Positions 8,195 to 17,207 of a DNA stretch of 64,000 nt are shown piece after piece. Each line of letters begins with the position of its first letter. Position 1 is the stretch's first letter. Origin of the DNA: Acidimicrobiia bacterium (GTDB lineage Bacteria > Acidobacteriota > Vicinamibacteria > Vicinamibacterales > CAVVIG01); contig VFZL01000011.1 of assembly GCA_016871175.1 (NCBI GenBank), positions 57,797-121,796 of the forward strand. Reading direction: 5' to 3'. The notes below the pieces were generated by a model. It was given only the letters and a program-made list of their open reading frames with translations. It did no database searches and was not told where the DNA came from. Made by a program: the position numbers and the translations under genes.

Positions 8195-9253
8195 TTAATC
8201 AACGCTCGATTGGGCGAATTGCTTCACGGCGCCCAGCGTACGCACCACCGACTGGCGCGCGACGCTTGCGATGATCGGCCCCGCCATCGGTCGTAGGAGT
8301 GTTGGGACGTCTCTGCTCAGGGACAGCGACACCAGGGTCACGCGGACATCCGAGCCGACCTGCTGATAGGTCCAGTACGAATTCAGCTTCCAGAGGAAGC
8401 CGCGATCGCCGCCGGCAACTTCCCTGATGACCGTCGACACGCTCCGGCTCGTGGCGAGCCCCGCAGATGTTCGACTGAAGGTGACGTCGTGTTCGGTGTC
8501 GTAGGACACGGTCACGAGTGAGCGCCGCTGAAGCTTCAGGTAAACACGAAGCCGCTCTCCCTCACGTCCAAGGAGCCGCGACTCGAGCACGTCGTCTTGC
8601 GGAGGCGGGGTGCCGGCGGTGACGAGGGCGTTGACCAGAGCTGCCACGGTTGCGCCCTTGATGAGCGTGCAGCCGCTCCAGCGATAGATCGTGCCGCCGT
8701 CAACCTGCGTGGCATCCCCGGCGGGCTCGGCGTCGGCGCGACAGTCCTGCTCGGCTGTCCCTCGCTGCTCGGCCTCACGGACGTAGGCGTCCCAGGCACT
8801 CAGCGCGCTGGGTGGTGGCGTGGCCTCGCCGCTTGAGACGGCCAGGAGGCCCACCACGGCCGTGGCGGATGCGCGTCGCGCGAAGACCCATCGATCCGCT
8901 GCCATGAAATTCACCCCTGCCGTGGCCACGACTGCAAACGCGTTGGCGACCGGCGCCGGAAGGTTGAACCAGCGCGCGATTGCCCACGTGAGCATCACGT
9001 TCACAACGATTGATGCGACCGCATTCGCCGAATGGAAACGCACCAAGCGACGTCCCCAGCCGGTGTGACCCTCGCGATCGCGCCATGTCCAACGTTGATG
9101 CCAGACGAAGTTGTGCAGCACGGCCGCCTCGACCGCGAGCGCCGTGGCAAGCGGCAGGGGTACGCCAACGTGGGTGAGCACCGCGAGTGCGGCGATTTGA
9201 GTGACGAAGCCCATCGCGCCGACGACCACGAACGCACGGACGCGCGCGCTCAT
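8195..9253 (-). CDS. GtrA-like membrane protein fused to a START/SRPBCC-like domain
   Basis: A 352-aa protein. Residues about 1-120 are GtrA-like: four hydrophobic segments with NFVWHQRWTWRDRE and NFMAADRWVFAR, the paired FxxxRxWxF-type motifs. GtrA proteins move polyprenyl-linked sugars across the inner membrane. Residues about 150-350 form a separate soluble part (RVYLKLQRRSLVTVSYDTEH ... WKLNSYWTYQQV) resembling a START/SRPBCC lipid-binding domain. ATG 9253 overlaps the TGA of the upstream CDP-alcohol transferase by 4 nt, indicating coupled translation. The fusion is unusual for GtrA. The GtrA half is secure; the second domain is inferred. Confidence 0.75.
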   Translation of the reverse strand: MSARVRAFVVVGAMGFVTQIAALAVLTHVGVPLPLATALAVEAAVLHNFVWHQRWTWRDREGHTGWGRRLVRFHSANAVASIVVNVMLTWAIARWFNLPAPVANAFAVVATAGVNFMAADRWVFARRASATAVVGLLAVSSGEATPPPSALSAWDAYVREAEQRGTAEQDCRADAEPAGDATQVDGGTIYRWSGCTLIKGATVAALVNALVTAGTPPPQDDVLESRLLGREGERLRVYLKLQRRSLVTVSYDTEHDVTFSRTSAGLATSRSVSTVIREVAGGDRGFLWKLNSYWTYQQVGSDVRVTLVSLSLSRDVPTLLRPMAGPIIASVARQSVVRTLGAVKQFAQSSVD

Positions 9254-9993
9254 GCGGCACGCCCCGGCTGGATCTGGTCGTTCAGCGAGTGCGGTGGACG
9301 GGCAGACGTGGGTATCGGCTCGGCGATATAGAGGAGCCGCGTTGTCCTGGCTGCAGAGATCAAGAACGCACCAGTCATGCCAACCAGCGCGACGGCGGCG
9401 CCGACATCGAACAGACGCACCGAACCCAGAGCGGGCACCGACACGAACGGTGATTTCGCCACCTTGAGCGCGCCAGCGATGAGGACCAGCCGCAGCTCGG
9501 TGGGACTGAACCCAAGAAACGACATCTTGAAGATGCCGGAGGCGTGCGTGCTGAGATATGACTCGGCACAGAGCAACAAGTAGGCGCACAAGAGCGCCAA
9601 GGCGAGAACGGGGTGAACGATCGTCGAGAACGCGAGACCCACCATGAGGGCCGTGGTTCCGGCGATGTCAATCACATGATCGACGTAGTACCCGTAGCGC
9701 GGACGCTGGTGGTTTCGGACGCGAGCCAACGTGCCGTCCAGGCTGTCGCCAAACCAGTTGAGGGCGAGCGCAACTGGGACGCCGTACGCCGCGAGGGGCG
9801 TGACCGACATTAACGCGAAGCACGCCCCGGTGAGGATGATGGACGCGAAGCCGAGGGCGGACAGATGGTCCGAGTTCACGAACGAGGGCAGGCGACGGGC
9901 AATCGCGATGAGCAGACGCTTCTCTGCTGCCGCCAGGACGCTGCGATGGTCGCGGATGTGGGCCGCGGTGGCTGTAGCCGATACAGATGACAT
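9250..9993 (-). CDS. CDP-alcohol phosphatidyltransferase
   Basis: A 247-aa integral membrane enzyme. The family motif is complete between about residues 81 and 106: D-x2-DG-x2-AR-x8-G-x3-D-x3-D, read as DSLDGTLARVRN followed by RYGYYVDHVID. Such enzymes condense a CDP-linked lipid or polyol with an alcohol acceptor; the substrate cannot be told from sequence alone. The start has GAGAGGAG upstream. It is coupled to the GtrA fusion by a 4-nt overlap, which suggests a joint role in lipid or lipid-linked glycan assembly. Confidence 0.85.
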   Translation of the reverse strand: MSSVSATATAAHIRDHRSVLAAAEKRLLIAIARRLPSFVNSDHLSALGFASIILTGACFALMSVTPLAAYGVPVALALNWFGDSLDGTLARVRNHQRPRYGYYVDHVIDIAGTTALMVGLAFSTIVHPVLALALLCAYLLLCAESYLSTHASGIFKMSFLGFSPTELRLVLIAGALKVAKSPFVSVPALGSVRLFDVGAAVALVGMTGAFLISAARTTRLLYIAEPIPTSARPPHSLNDQIQPGRAA

Positions 9994-10125
9994 GCGGACG
10001 CTCCTCTCACTTCGGAATGCGCGAAAGGCCCTCTGGGCGGCTCAATCCGGCCGATCAGTCTCGCAAGTGGCTCATTTCACATTAGTTATGGTATTGGCAG
10101 GGGAGGTGCGTTTCGGTTCAATGCC

Positions 10126-10592
10126 TTGGAGGGACACGCCGCCGTCATTGGCGACCCCGCCGCAGCCTCGCTGGCTCCGGGCACGGCTGCCGTGACCATC
10201 GAGTTCCTCTCGGACGGACGTTGCAAGGTCTCGTCGGTGGGTGAGGGGTTTCGCTCGACTGTGACCTACAAGCCGCAGGGGACCGCGTCCGAAGAGCGCC
10301 GGTGCGCGATGCCACCCGTGCGGAGAGACCTGGCGGTCAATCTGACCGTCCTCCTGCCCAGTGGAGCCCTGACGCCCGGCGAGAGCGCGCCAGCGCTGCA
10401 GTGGCGCCAGGAGAGCGATCGCTGGACCGGGACGGGGCTCGGCTCGGCGCCTGGCCGGATGCCATCGTCGTGGCTGACTACCGACCCGCGTGGGTGTTCT
10501 GGGCGCCGACCGCGGCTGCGGGGCTCTTGGCGGTGATCGCAGTCTGGCGACGCCGGGCTCGCCGCTTGGTGACCGTGGCGCCCGCGGCCTGA
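10126..10592 (+). pseudogene. Unrecognised gene, probably frameshifted, with C-terminal membrane anchor
   Basis: One frame from about 10126 (TTG) reads protein-like sequence (TIEFLSDGRCKVSSVGEGFR ... DRWTGTG). Near 10440-10460 the plausible reading moves to another frame: WPDAIVVADYRPAWVFWAP, a hydrophobic helix, then WRRRARR and a stop at 10592. This looks like an exported or anchored protein whose frame was broken once. No start codon with a good ribosome site is visible and no family is recognised. It could instead be two unrelated spurious frames. Confidence 0.35.
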
Positions 10593-10596
10593 CCGA

Positions 10597-12324
10597 TCAG
10601 CGGCGCTCGGCCGCGAGAGCCGCTTCCGCCTCTTCGCGCAGCGCGCGGCGCAGTACCTTGCCGACCATCGTCTTGGGCAGCTCGGCGCGGACTTCCACCT
10701 TCGACGGCACCTTGTAGCCGGCCAGTCGCTCCCGACAGAACTCGCGAAGCTGGGTCTCCGTGGCCGTGTGCCCCGGCCGGAGCACAACCCACGCACGGAC
10801 GGCCTCGCCCTTGGTCTCGTCGATGACTCCCGCCACGCCGGCTTCGGCCACGGCCTCGTGCGCAACAAGCGTCTCTTCGATCTCGCGCGGCCACACCTGA
10901 TAGCCGCTCGTCTTGATCAGATCCTTCTTGCGGTCGACGATGAAGAGATAGCCGTCCTCGTCGAGGTAGCCCAGATCTCCCGTGTGCAGCCACCGACGTG
11001 TCCCATCGGGATCCACGTGATCGCGGAGCACGAGCCCGGTTTCCTCCGGACGGTTCCAGAAACCGACCATGAGCTGCGCACCTGAGACGCAGATCTCGCC
11101 AGTTTCGTTGGGCGGCAGGATCCGATTGCCCTCATCACCGTCGTAAATCCGGACCATGACGTCCGGCAATGGCATGCCGACCGAGCCGGTCTTGTTGGGC
11201 CCGTCCACCGGATTGACGACGAGAGCCATCATGGCTTCCGTGAGCGAGTACCCCTCCACGATGCGGCCACCGGTCAAGGTCTCGAACCGCTGTTTGGTCT
11301 CCGCCATGAGGGCCGCCGCGCCCGAGAAGCAGATCTTGATCGACTTGAAGTCCACCTTCCCCTGCTGGACGTCCGGGTGGTTGAGCATCGCGACATAGAG
11401 CGTCGGAACGCCGTTGAAGAACTTCGGGCGGACCGTGTTGATCGTCGCCAGGACATCCTTCAGGTCTCGGGGATTTGGTACGAGCGCCACCGGGTTCGCT
11501 GTGACCACGGCGAGCCCCTGTACGCCCACGTGACCGTAGACGTGGAAGAGCGGGAGCGGCAGAAGGATCGGGCTGTCGCCAATCCCGAGGATGGATTTGG
11601 TCCACTCCTGGACCTGCAGGCCAGTGATCGTGTAGACACCATGCTTGCCGAGTACGCCCTTGGGCGTGCCCGTGGTGCCGCCGCTCAGGAGCAGTACCGC
11701 CGGATCGTCCGCCGTGATCGGCTCACGAGCAGGCCTCTTGCCGGCATACGTCCTGAGAAGGTGACCGTAGTCGTGGTCCTCGGGTGCTCGCCGGATCCGG
11801 TCTCCATCCTTCCGCTCCCGGAAGAGCGTGAACAGCAGCCGAAGTCCGAACGGGAAGTAGTGCTTGATGTTGGTGGCGATCACCCGCTTCAAGCTGGTCT
11901 TGCGCTGCACCCGCTTGATGCGGTCATAGAAGCGGGTCAACGTGACGATCGTCCCGATGCCGTTGTCACGGATCGGCCCCTCGAGCTCGTGCTCCGTATA
12001 GATCGGATTGAGCGGGGCGACGAGAGCGCCGATCTTCCAGGCGGCGAACTCGACGACGAAGAATTGCGGGCAGTTGGGAAGGAGCAACGCGACCCGGTCT
12101 CCACGCGTGACGCCGATCGCGCGTAATGCTGAGGCGAACGCGTCGCTCTCCCGATCGAGGTCGCGCCAGGTGAGGGTCGTCCCCTTGAAGAGGAGTGCCG
12201 GCGCCGTCGGTCGCTCACGAACGTGATCAGCGAGGTAGTCGAGGAGCGTGCGATTCGGGTAGGCTCCGAGCGAGGGTCGGACACCGGAGTCGTAGTGCGT
12301 CAGCCAAGGCGTCAGCGCGCTCAT
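10597..12324 (-). CDS. Long-chain acyl-CoA synthetase (AMP-forming ligase)
   Basis: A 575-aa ANL-superfamily ligase. It has the P-loop LLLSGGTTGTPKGVLGKH near residue 210, the YSLTEAMMALVV adenine-site motif, TGDLGYLDEDGYLFIVDRKK at the hinge, and ELPKTMVGKVLRR with the C-terminal catalytic Lys. It activates a fatty or aryl acid to the adenylate and then the CoA thioester. The length and N-terminal segment are FadD-like. It ends 5 bp from the converging disrupted gene at 10592 and is separated from argF by 96 bp. Confidence 0.9.
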   Translation of the reverse strand: MSALTPWLTHYDSGVRPSLGAYPNRTLLDYLADHVRERPTAPALLFKGTTLTWRDLDRESDAFASALRAIGVTRGDRVALLLPNCPQFFVVEFAAWKIGALVAPLNPIYTEHELEGPIRDNGIGTIVTLTRFYDRIKRVQRKTSLKRVIATNIKHYFPFGLRLLFTLFRERKDGDRIRRAPEDHDYGHLLRTYAGKRPAREPITADDPAVLLLSGGTTGTPKGVLGKHGVYTITGLQVQEWTKSILGIGDSPILLPLPLFHVYGHVGVQGLAVVTANPVALVPNPRDLKDVLATINTVRPKFFNGVPTLYVAMLNHPDVQQGKVDFKSIKICFSGAAALMAETKQRFETLTGGRIVEGYSLTEAMMALVVNPVDGPNKTGSVGMPLPDVMVRIYDGDEGNRILPPNETGEICVSGAQLMVGFWNRPEETGLVLRDHVDPDGTRRWLHTGDLGYLDEDGYLFIVDRKKDLIKTSGYQVWPREIEETLVAHEAVAEAGVAGVIDETKGEAVRAWVVLRPGHTATETQLREFCRERLAGYKVPSKVEVRAELPKTMVGKVLRRALREEAEAALAAERR

Positions 12325-12420
12325 GCGGTCGCGATTATACCTTCGGACCCTTTGCGCGACCGGAATGTGGTACCCAAGGCCGCGCGCGACCGACCCCGGG
12401 TTCGGCGCCGAGCCCGACCC

Positions 12421-13413
12421 TCAAAGGTCGGGTGCCCAGGTCAGGAGCATGAGCAGAATGGCCTTCTGGCAGTGCAGCCGGTTCTCGGCCTCGTCGAACA
12501 CGACCGATGCCGGTGACTCGAAAACCTCCGCCGTGACTTCTTCGCCCTTGTGAGCGGGCAGGCAGTGCATGAAGATGGCATCGGGCCGGGCGAGTGCCAT
12601 CAACTCTTCGTTGACCTGGAAGCGCGCGAAGACGCGGCGACGGGCGTCGGCCTCGGCCTCCTGACCCATGGACGTCCAGGTGTCGGTGTAGACAGCGTCA
12701 GCGCCCGCGACCGCGTCGGCGGGGTCCGTAAACAGGCGAAGTCGAGCGCCATGGCGCGCGATGGCTGTGGCCCTCTGCACGGCCGACGTCGGCAGATGGT
12801 AACCGTCGGGGCTCGCCACGTGCAGGTTGACGCCGCACATGGCGCAGGCGAGGGCAAGTGAGCTGGCCACGTTGTTCCCGTCGCCCACAAAGGCGAGCGT
12901 CCGCCCCCTCAAGGTGCCCCAGCGCTCGCGCATCGTCAGACAGTCGGCGACGATCTGGCACGGGTGCTCCTCGTCCGTGAGGGCGTTGATCACGTGCAGC
13001 CGAGGCGCAGACGCCGCGAACTCCTCGAGCAGCCGCTGGGAGAACGTTCTGATGACGACGGCGTCGACCCACCGCTCGAGATTCCGCGCGACGTCAGCAA
13101 CCGGTTCTCGCTTGCCGAGCGCGACGTCCGGTGTCAGGCCGATGACGTGACCGCCGAGCTCACAAACAGCAACCTCAAAGGTGGTCCGTGTCCGCAGCGA
13201 TGGCTTCTCGAAGAGCATGGCGACATGCCGGCTGGCGAGTGCCTGCGCTGTGGGAGCATCGCGGCCCAGCACGCGTCCCGCTTTCAGTTGCGCCGACAGT
13301 TCGAGGCAGCGGTCGAGCGCGGCCGCGTCGAAGTCGACGAGCGACAGAAAGTCCTTCGGCGTCTTGATCGTCGGCGTAGGCAGCGTGGGAGCAGGGGCGC
13401 GTCGTGGTGTCAC
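12421..13413 (-). CDS. argF: Ornithine carbamoyltransferase
   Basis: A 330-aa enzyme that makes citrulline from ornithine and carbamoyl phosphate. It has the carbamoyl-phosphate motif EKPSLRTRTTFE, the HPCQ motif in DEEHPCQIVADC, the ornithine loop TSMGQE and MHCLPAHKGEEV. The SMG loop points to ornithine rather than N-acetylornithine as substrate, matching the presence of argJ. GTG 13413 overlaps the argJ TGA by 4 nt. It is the last gene of the argCBDAJF operon. Confidence 0.95.
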   Translation of the reverse strand: MTPRRAPAPTLPTPTIKTPKDFLSLVDFDAAALDRCLELSAQLKAGRVLGRDAPTAQALASRHVAMLFEKPSLRTRTTFEVAVCELGGHVIGLTPDVALGKREPVADVARNLERWVDAVVIRTFSQRLLEEFAASAPRLHVINALTDEEHPCQIVADCLTMRERWGTLRGRTLAFVGDGNNVASSLALACAMCGVNLHVASPDGYHLPTSAVQRATAIARHGARLRLFTDPADAVAGADAVYTDTWTSMGQEAEADARRRVFARFQVNEELMALARPDAIFMHCLPAHKGEEVTAEVFESPASVVFDEAENRLHCQKAILLMLLTWAPDL

Positions 13414-14633
13414 GTACGGTATTCCGCGTTGATGCGGACGTACTCCGCGCTCAGGTCGCACGTCCACACCGTGGAGGACGCAGTACCGGCGCCAAGGTCG
13501 ACCGCGATGTTGATCTCGTCATTCCGCAGGTACTTCGCGGCTTCAGGGGCGCGTTCGTCGAAGGGCCGACCGTCCTTGAACAGCACGATCGACCCGATGG
13601 CCACGGCGGCGCGCGAGAGCTCGAACTCGACGCCCGCTCGACCTGCCACCGCGATGAGCCGGCCCCAGTTCGGGTCGCCGCCGTGCACGGCTGTCTTCAC
13701 CAGGGGTGAATTGGCGATGGCCTTGGCCGCCGTGCGCGCCTCGGCGGCCGTCGCACTGCCCGTCACCGTGATCGTGATCAGCTTCGTCGCGCCTTCGCCC
13801 CCGCGCACGATGCCGAGCGCCAGGCGGAGGCAGACGGTTTCGAGTGCGTGCGCAAACGTCTGATAGCTCGCCTCGTTGATGGTGACGCCGCTGGCTCCGT
13901 TGGCGAGCATCATGACGCAATCGTTGGTCGAGCATTCGCCGTCAACCGTGATGGCATTGAACGTGTTGTCGACGACCTCGCGCAGAGCGCGGTGAAGCAC
14001 TGCAGGGGGCACTTCGGCATCGGTCGTCAGGAACCCGAGCATCGTTGCCATGATGGGCTCGATCATGCCGGAGCCCTTGGCGGTGCCGCCTATCGCGACG
14101 TCACGACCGTCGATCGACACCCGGATTGCCGCTTCCTTCGGGAACGGATCGGTGGTCATGATGGCCTGCGCGACCGCAGCGCTCTGATCGCTGGCGAGCG
14201 CTTGCATCGCCCGCGGGAGTGCCGCCTTGATGGTGTCGAGGTTGAGATTCACCCCGATCACGCCGGTGGACGCAACCAACACCTGGTTCGTCGGACAACC
14301 GAGCAGCCTGGCCGTCTCTTCCGCCATGCCTCGCGCCACGGCCACGCCGTCCACTCCGGTGCACGCGTTCGCGCATCCGCTGTTGACGATGACGGCACGG
14401 GCCCGACCACCCGACGCGGCGAGGTGCTCGCGCGAGACGACAACGGGTGCTGCTTGCGCCTTGTTGGTCGTGAACACCGCGGCTGCCGTGGCGGGCCGAT
14501 CCGAGACGATGAGGGCGAGATCCGGTTTGCCGCTGGCCTTGATCCCGGCACTGATGCCAGCCGCTCGGAAGCCGGACGGCGTGGCCACACCACCGCTGAC
14601 CATCGCCAACGTGTGCGGCGTCGATGTGCTCAT
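13410..14633 (-). CDS. argJ: Bifunctional ornithine acetyltransferase / N-acetylglutamate synthase
   Basis: A 407-aa ArgJ. The autocleavage site is STGVIG, where the Thr becomes the N-terminal nucleophile of the beta chain; upstream is VNSGCANACTG and downstream DGECSTNDCVMMLANG. It moves acetyl from N-acetylornithine to glutamate. The C-terminus INAEYRT is typical. The ATG overlaps the argA stop by 4 nt and its own stop overlaps the argF start. Having argJ beside argA suggests a recycling pathway with argA as the priming enzyme. Confidence 0.95.
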   Translation of the reverse strand: MSTSTPHTLAMVSGGVATPSGFRAAGISAGIKASGKPDLALIVSDRPATAAAVFTTNKAQAAPVVVSREHLAASGGRARAVIVNSGCANACTGVDGVAVARGMAEETARLLGCPTNQVLVASTGVIGVNLNLDTIKAALPRAMQALASDQSAAVAQAIMTTDPFPKEAAIRVSIDGRDVAIGGTAKGSGMIEPIMATMLGFLTTDAEVPPAVLHRALREVVDNTFNAITVDGECSTNDCVMMLANGASGVTINEASYQTFAHALETVCLRLALGIVRGGEGATKLITITVTGSATAAEARTAAKAIANSPLVKTAVHGGDPNWGRLIAVAGRAGVEFELSRAAVAIGSIVLFKDGRPFDERAPEAAKYLRNDEINIAVDLGAGTASSTVWTCDLSAEYVRINAEYRT

Positions 14634-15163
14634 GCGACCTGCAACGCGATGATCGCCGGACGGTCGGGCACGCGGTCGTGGTCTACCGGCGATTCGAGCG
14701 GGACCACCATGGCAAACTGCCCGCACGTGCGGAACTTCGGGCAGCTCACACAGTCTGTGAACACCTTCTCCGGCACCCACAAGTGGGGAACGATCGAGAA
14801 GCCCAGATTCGCGAAGTACTCGGGCGCGTGCGTCATGACGCACAGTTGCTCGTACGCGGCCGCCTGGGCACGGCGGCGGAGTTCGGTGACGAGCTGCGTG
14901 CCGATGCCTCGATGGCGGGCGTCCGCGTGCACGGCCAACGATCGAACTTCGGCCAGCCGGCTGCTGAGAGGCGCCAGCTCGCCGCACCCCACGATCTTGC
15001 GGCCGCGCGTCGCCACGACGAAACGAGAGGCGTGCAAACGGACTTCCTCGAGCGTGCGGGGCAGTAAGTGCCCCTCGGCCACGTTGGTCTGGATGAGCGC
15101 GTGCATGGCCTTGGCGTCGGCCGGGCCGGCGGTCCGCAACACCATCGAACGACGCTGGGTCAT
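14630..15163 (-). CDS. argA: N-acetylglutamate synthase, short GNAT form
   Basis: A 177-aa GNAT acetyltransferase. It has the acetyl-CoA loop in HRGIGTQLVTELRRRA and VRSLAVHADARHRG before it. The C-terminus carries FTDCVSCPKFRTCGQFAMV, a Cys-rich tail found in stand-alone short ArgA proteins of arginine operons. It supplies N-acetylglutamate to start the pathway. Overlaps of 4 nt on both sides (argD before, argJ after) place it firmly within the operon. It lacks the amino-acid-kinase domain of classical ArgA. Confidence 0.88.
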   Translation of the reverse strand: MTQRRSMVLRTAGPADAKAMHALIQTNVAEGHLLPRTLEEVRLHASRFVVATRGRKIVGCGELAPLSSRLAEVRSLAVHADARHRGIGTQLVTELRRRAQAAAYEQLCVMTHAPEYFANLGFSIVPHLWVPEKVFTDCVSCPKFRTCGQFAMVVPLESPVDHDRVPDRPAIIALQVA

Positions 15164-16371
15164 CCTTGGACTCCGAAGGCGGCCAAGGCCGCGTCCAGCC
15201 GCTCGAGACCCTCGTCGAACTCTGCGTCAGTGATCACGTACGGCGGTAGCAAGCGAATCACTCGCTCGGCGGTCCGATTGACGACCACGCCTCGCTCGAG
15301 CGCGAGCGGCACGATTGGCCCCGCGTCGCGATTCAGCTCGAGTCCCCACATCGCCCCTGCACCGCGGACGTCAACGATACACGAGTGCCGCGAGGCGAGT
15401 GCACGAAGGCGCGTGCCGATATGCTGGCCAAGACGGCCGACGTGAGCCATCAGGCCTCCGCCGACCAACTCGTCGACGACGGTGAGCGCGGCTCGACACG
15501 CGAGCAGGTTTCCACCGTACGTCGTCCCGTGGTCGCCGAACGAGATGGTCCGTGCAACCTCGTCGTCAATCAGGGTTGCTCCAATCGGGATGCCGCCGCC
15601 CAGCGCCTTGCCGAGCGCCATCAGGTGGGGCTTGAGGCCGATGGCGGCAGAGTAGAAGGGATAGCCCGTACGGCCGGATCCGCTTTGGACCTCGTCCGCG
15701 ATGACGATGGCGCCCGTTCTTCGGGAGGCCTCGTTGATCGCTGCCGCGAACGCCGGCGTCAGCGGATACACGCCGCCTTCGCCCTGAATCGGCTCGACGA
15801 TGATGAGGGCCGTGTCGCCCGTGACGGTGGCCAGGAGCTGCGCTGGGTCTTGATTCGACACCCAGGTCACGTCGCCCAACAGCGGCTCGAAGGGTTGGCG
15901 ATAGTGCTCATCCGACGTGACCGAGAGGGCGCCGATCGTCCGGCCGTGGAACGATTCCTCCAGCGCCACGATCTTCGTGCGCTTCTCGCCGCGCGTGTGC
16001 CAGTAGCGGCGCGCGAATTTCAGGCACGCCTCGTTTGCCTCCGTTCCGCTGTTGCAGAAGAAGGCGCGCGACAATCCTGAGAGCGTCGTCAACCGCTCCG
16101 CCAGTTCGCCCTGGAGGGAATGGTAGAAGAGGTTCGAGGTGTGGAGCAGCCTGTTCGTCTGCTCCGTGATGGCCGCCACCAGACGCGGGTGACCGTAGCC
16201 AAGCGCGCACACGCCGATACCCGAGAGCAGATCGAGATAGCCCCGACCCTCGCTGTCGAACAGGCGCACGCCTTCGCCACGGACGAACGTCACGGGCTGA
16301 CGCCGATAGGTCTGCAGCACATGCCGCAGCTCTCGGGCTTGAACGTCGTCGACTACCGTGGTCGTCATCAT
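15160..16371 (-). CDS. argD: Acetylornithine aminotransferase
   Basis: A 403-aa class III aminotransferase using PLP. Visible: LDLLSGIGVCALGYGHPR, FFCNSGTEANEACLKFAR for phosphate binding, IIVEPIQGEGG, IADEVQSGSGRTG with the PLP-ring Asp, and LGKALGGGIPIGA with the Schiff-base Lys. It converts N-acetylglutamate semialdehyde to N-acetylornithine. The start overlaps the argB stop by 4 nt. Confidence 0.95.
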   Translation of the reverse strand: MMTTTVVDDVQARELRHVLQTYRRQPVTFVRGEGVRLFDSEGRGYLDLLSGIGVCALGYGHPRLVAAITEQTNRLLHTSNLFYHSLQGELAERLTTLSGLSRAFFCNSGTEANEACLKFARRYWHTRGEKRTKIVALEESFHGRTIGALSVTSDEHYRQPFEPLLGDVTWVSNQDPAQLLATVTGDTALIIVEPIQGEGGVYPLTPAFAAAINEASRRTGAIVIADEVQSGSGRTGYPFYSAAIGLKPHLMALGKALGGGIPIGATLIDDEVARTISFGDHGTTYGGNLLACRAALTVVDELVGGGLMAHVGRLGQHIGTRLRALASRHSCIVDVRGAGAMWGLELNRDAGPIVPLALERGVVVNRTAERVIRLLPPYVITDAEFDEGLERLDAALAAFGVQG

Positions 16372-17204
16372 GCCCTCACACCGCTGAGCGATCCCGCCAG
16401 GCGCGTCGCGGCTGCCGGTGGCGTTGCGCCAACCGCCGCCTGCTCGAGCGCCGTGCCGTCACGACCATCGACGATCACGACGTCCGCCACGCCGTGGGCG
16501 AGCGCGTGAGCGCAGGCGCGCAGCTTCGCGATCATGCCGGCTGTCGCGGTTCGATCGTGAATGAGTCGCTCTACAGCGGCCGGATCCAGGTGCGCGATTG
16601 TCGCACCACGCTCGTCCAGAACACCGGCTGTCGTGCCGGCGATGACCAGCCGGTGCGCCCGAAGCTGGGCCGCGAGATGTCCGGCAAACGTGTCGGCGTT
16701 CACGTTGAACAACCGCCCGTCCGCGCTCGAGCCGATGCAAGCGACCACAGGCACGAATCCGTCACCCGTGAGCGTCCGGAACAGACCCATGTCCGCCGTG
16801 CTGGCCGGGACACCCACGCGGCCCAAATCCACGACCTGGCCGTCGACCGTGCGGTGTGCTGGAGCCGGCTCTGCCCGGCCGCAGCCCGCGTCGGCGCCCG
16901 TCAGGCCCACCGCACGCGGGCCCACCGTCGTCAGGGCAGCCACGAAGCGCGTGTTCACGGCACCCGCCAGCACCGACACCACCACATCGAGCGTCGGCTC
17001 GTCGGTAATCCGCAGTCCATCCACCTGCCGCTTCTCGATCCCGGCCACTTTCAGGGCCGCGTCGATTTCCCTGCCGCCGCCATGGACGATGACCAGCGGC
17101 GCACCGGAGGCGGCCACACGTGCCATCGCCGAGGTCACCGTGGCCAGATGCGACCGGTCCTCGAGGAGTTCTCCACCGAACTTGACGACGAGCGGCGCGG
17201 CCAT
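16368..17204 (-). CDS. argB: Acetylglutamate kinase
   Basis: A 278-aa amino-acid kinase. It has VVKFGGELLED at the N-terminus, IVHGGGREID for the phosphate loop, VNADTFAGHLAAQL and TTAGVLDE. It phosphorylates N-acetylglutamate. The start lies 3 nt after the argC stop and the end overlaps argD by 4 nt. The extended N-terminal helix of arginine-sensitive hexameric enzymes is absent, suggesting weak feedback control; this is an inference. Confidence 0.93.
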   Translation of the reverse strand: MAAPLVVKFGGELLEDRSHLATVTSAMARVAASGAPLVIVHGGGREIDAALKVAGIEKRQVDGLRITDEPTLDVVVSVLAGAVNTRFVAALTTVGPRAVGLTGADAGCGRAEPAPAHRTVDGQVVDLGRVGVPASTADMGLFRTLTGDGFVPVVACIGSSADGRLFNVNADTFAGHLAAQLRAHRLVIAGTTAGVLDERGATIAHLDPAAVERLIHDRTATAGMIAKLRACAHALAHGVADVVIVDGRDGTALEQAAVGATPPAAATRLAGSLSGVRA

Positions 17205-17207
17205 GTG

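Noticed and set aside
11377..12126. 249-codon plus-strand frame inside the acyl-CoA ligase
   Set aside because: Antisense to a gene with all ANL motifs; composition is typical of a shadow frame.
13848..15233. 461-codon plus-strand frame across argJ, argA and the end of argD
   Set aside because: It is opposite overlapping arg genes whose motifs are unambiguous.
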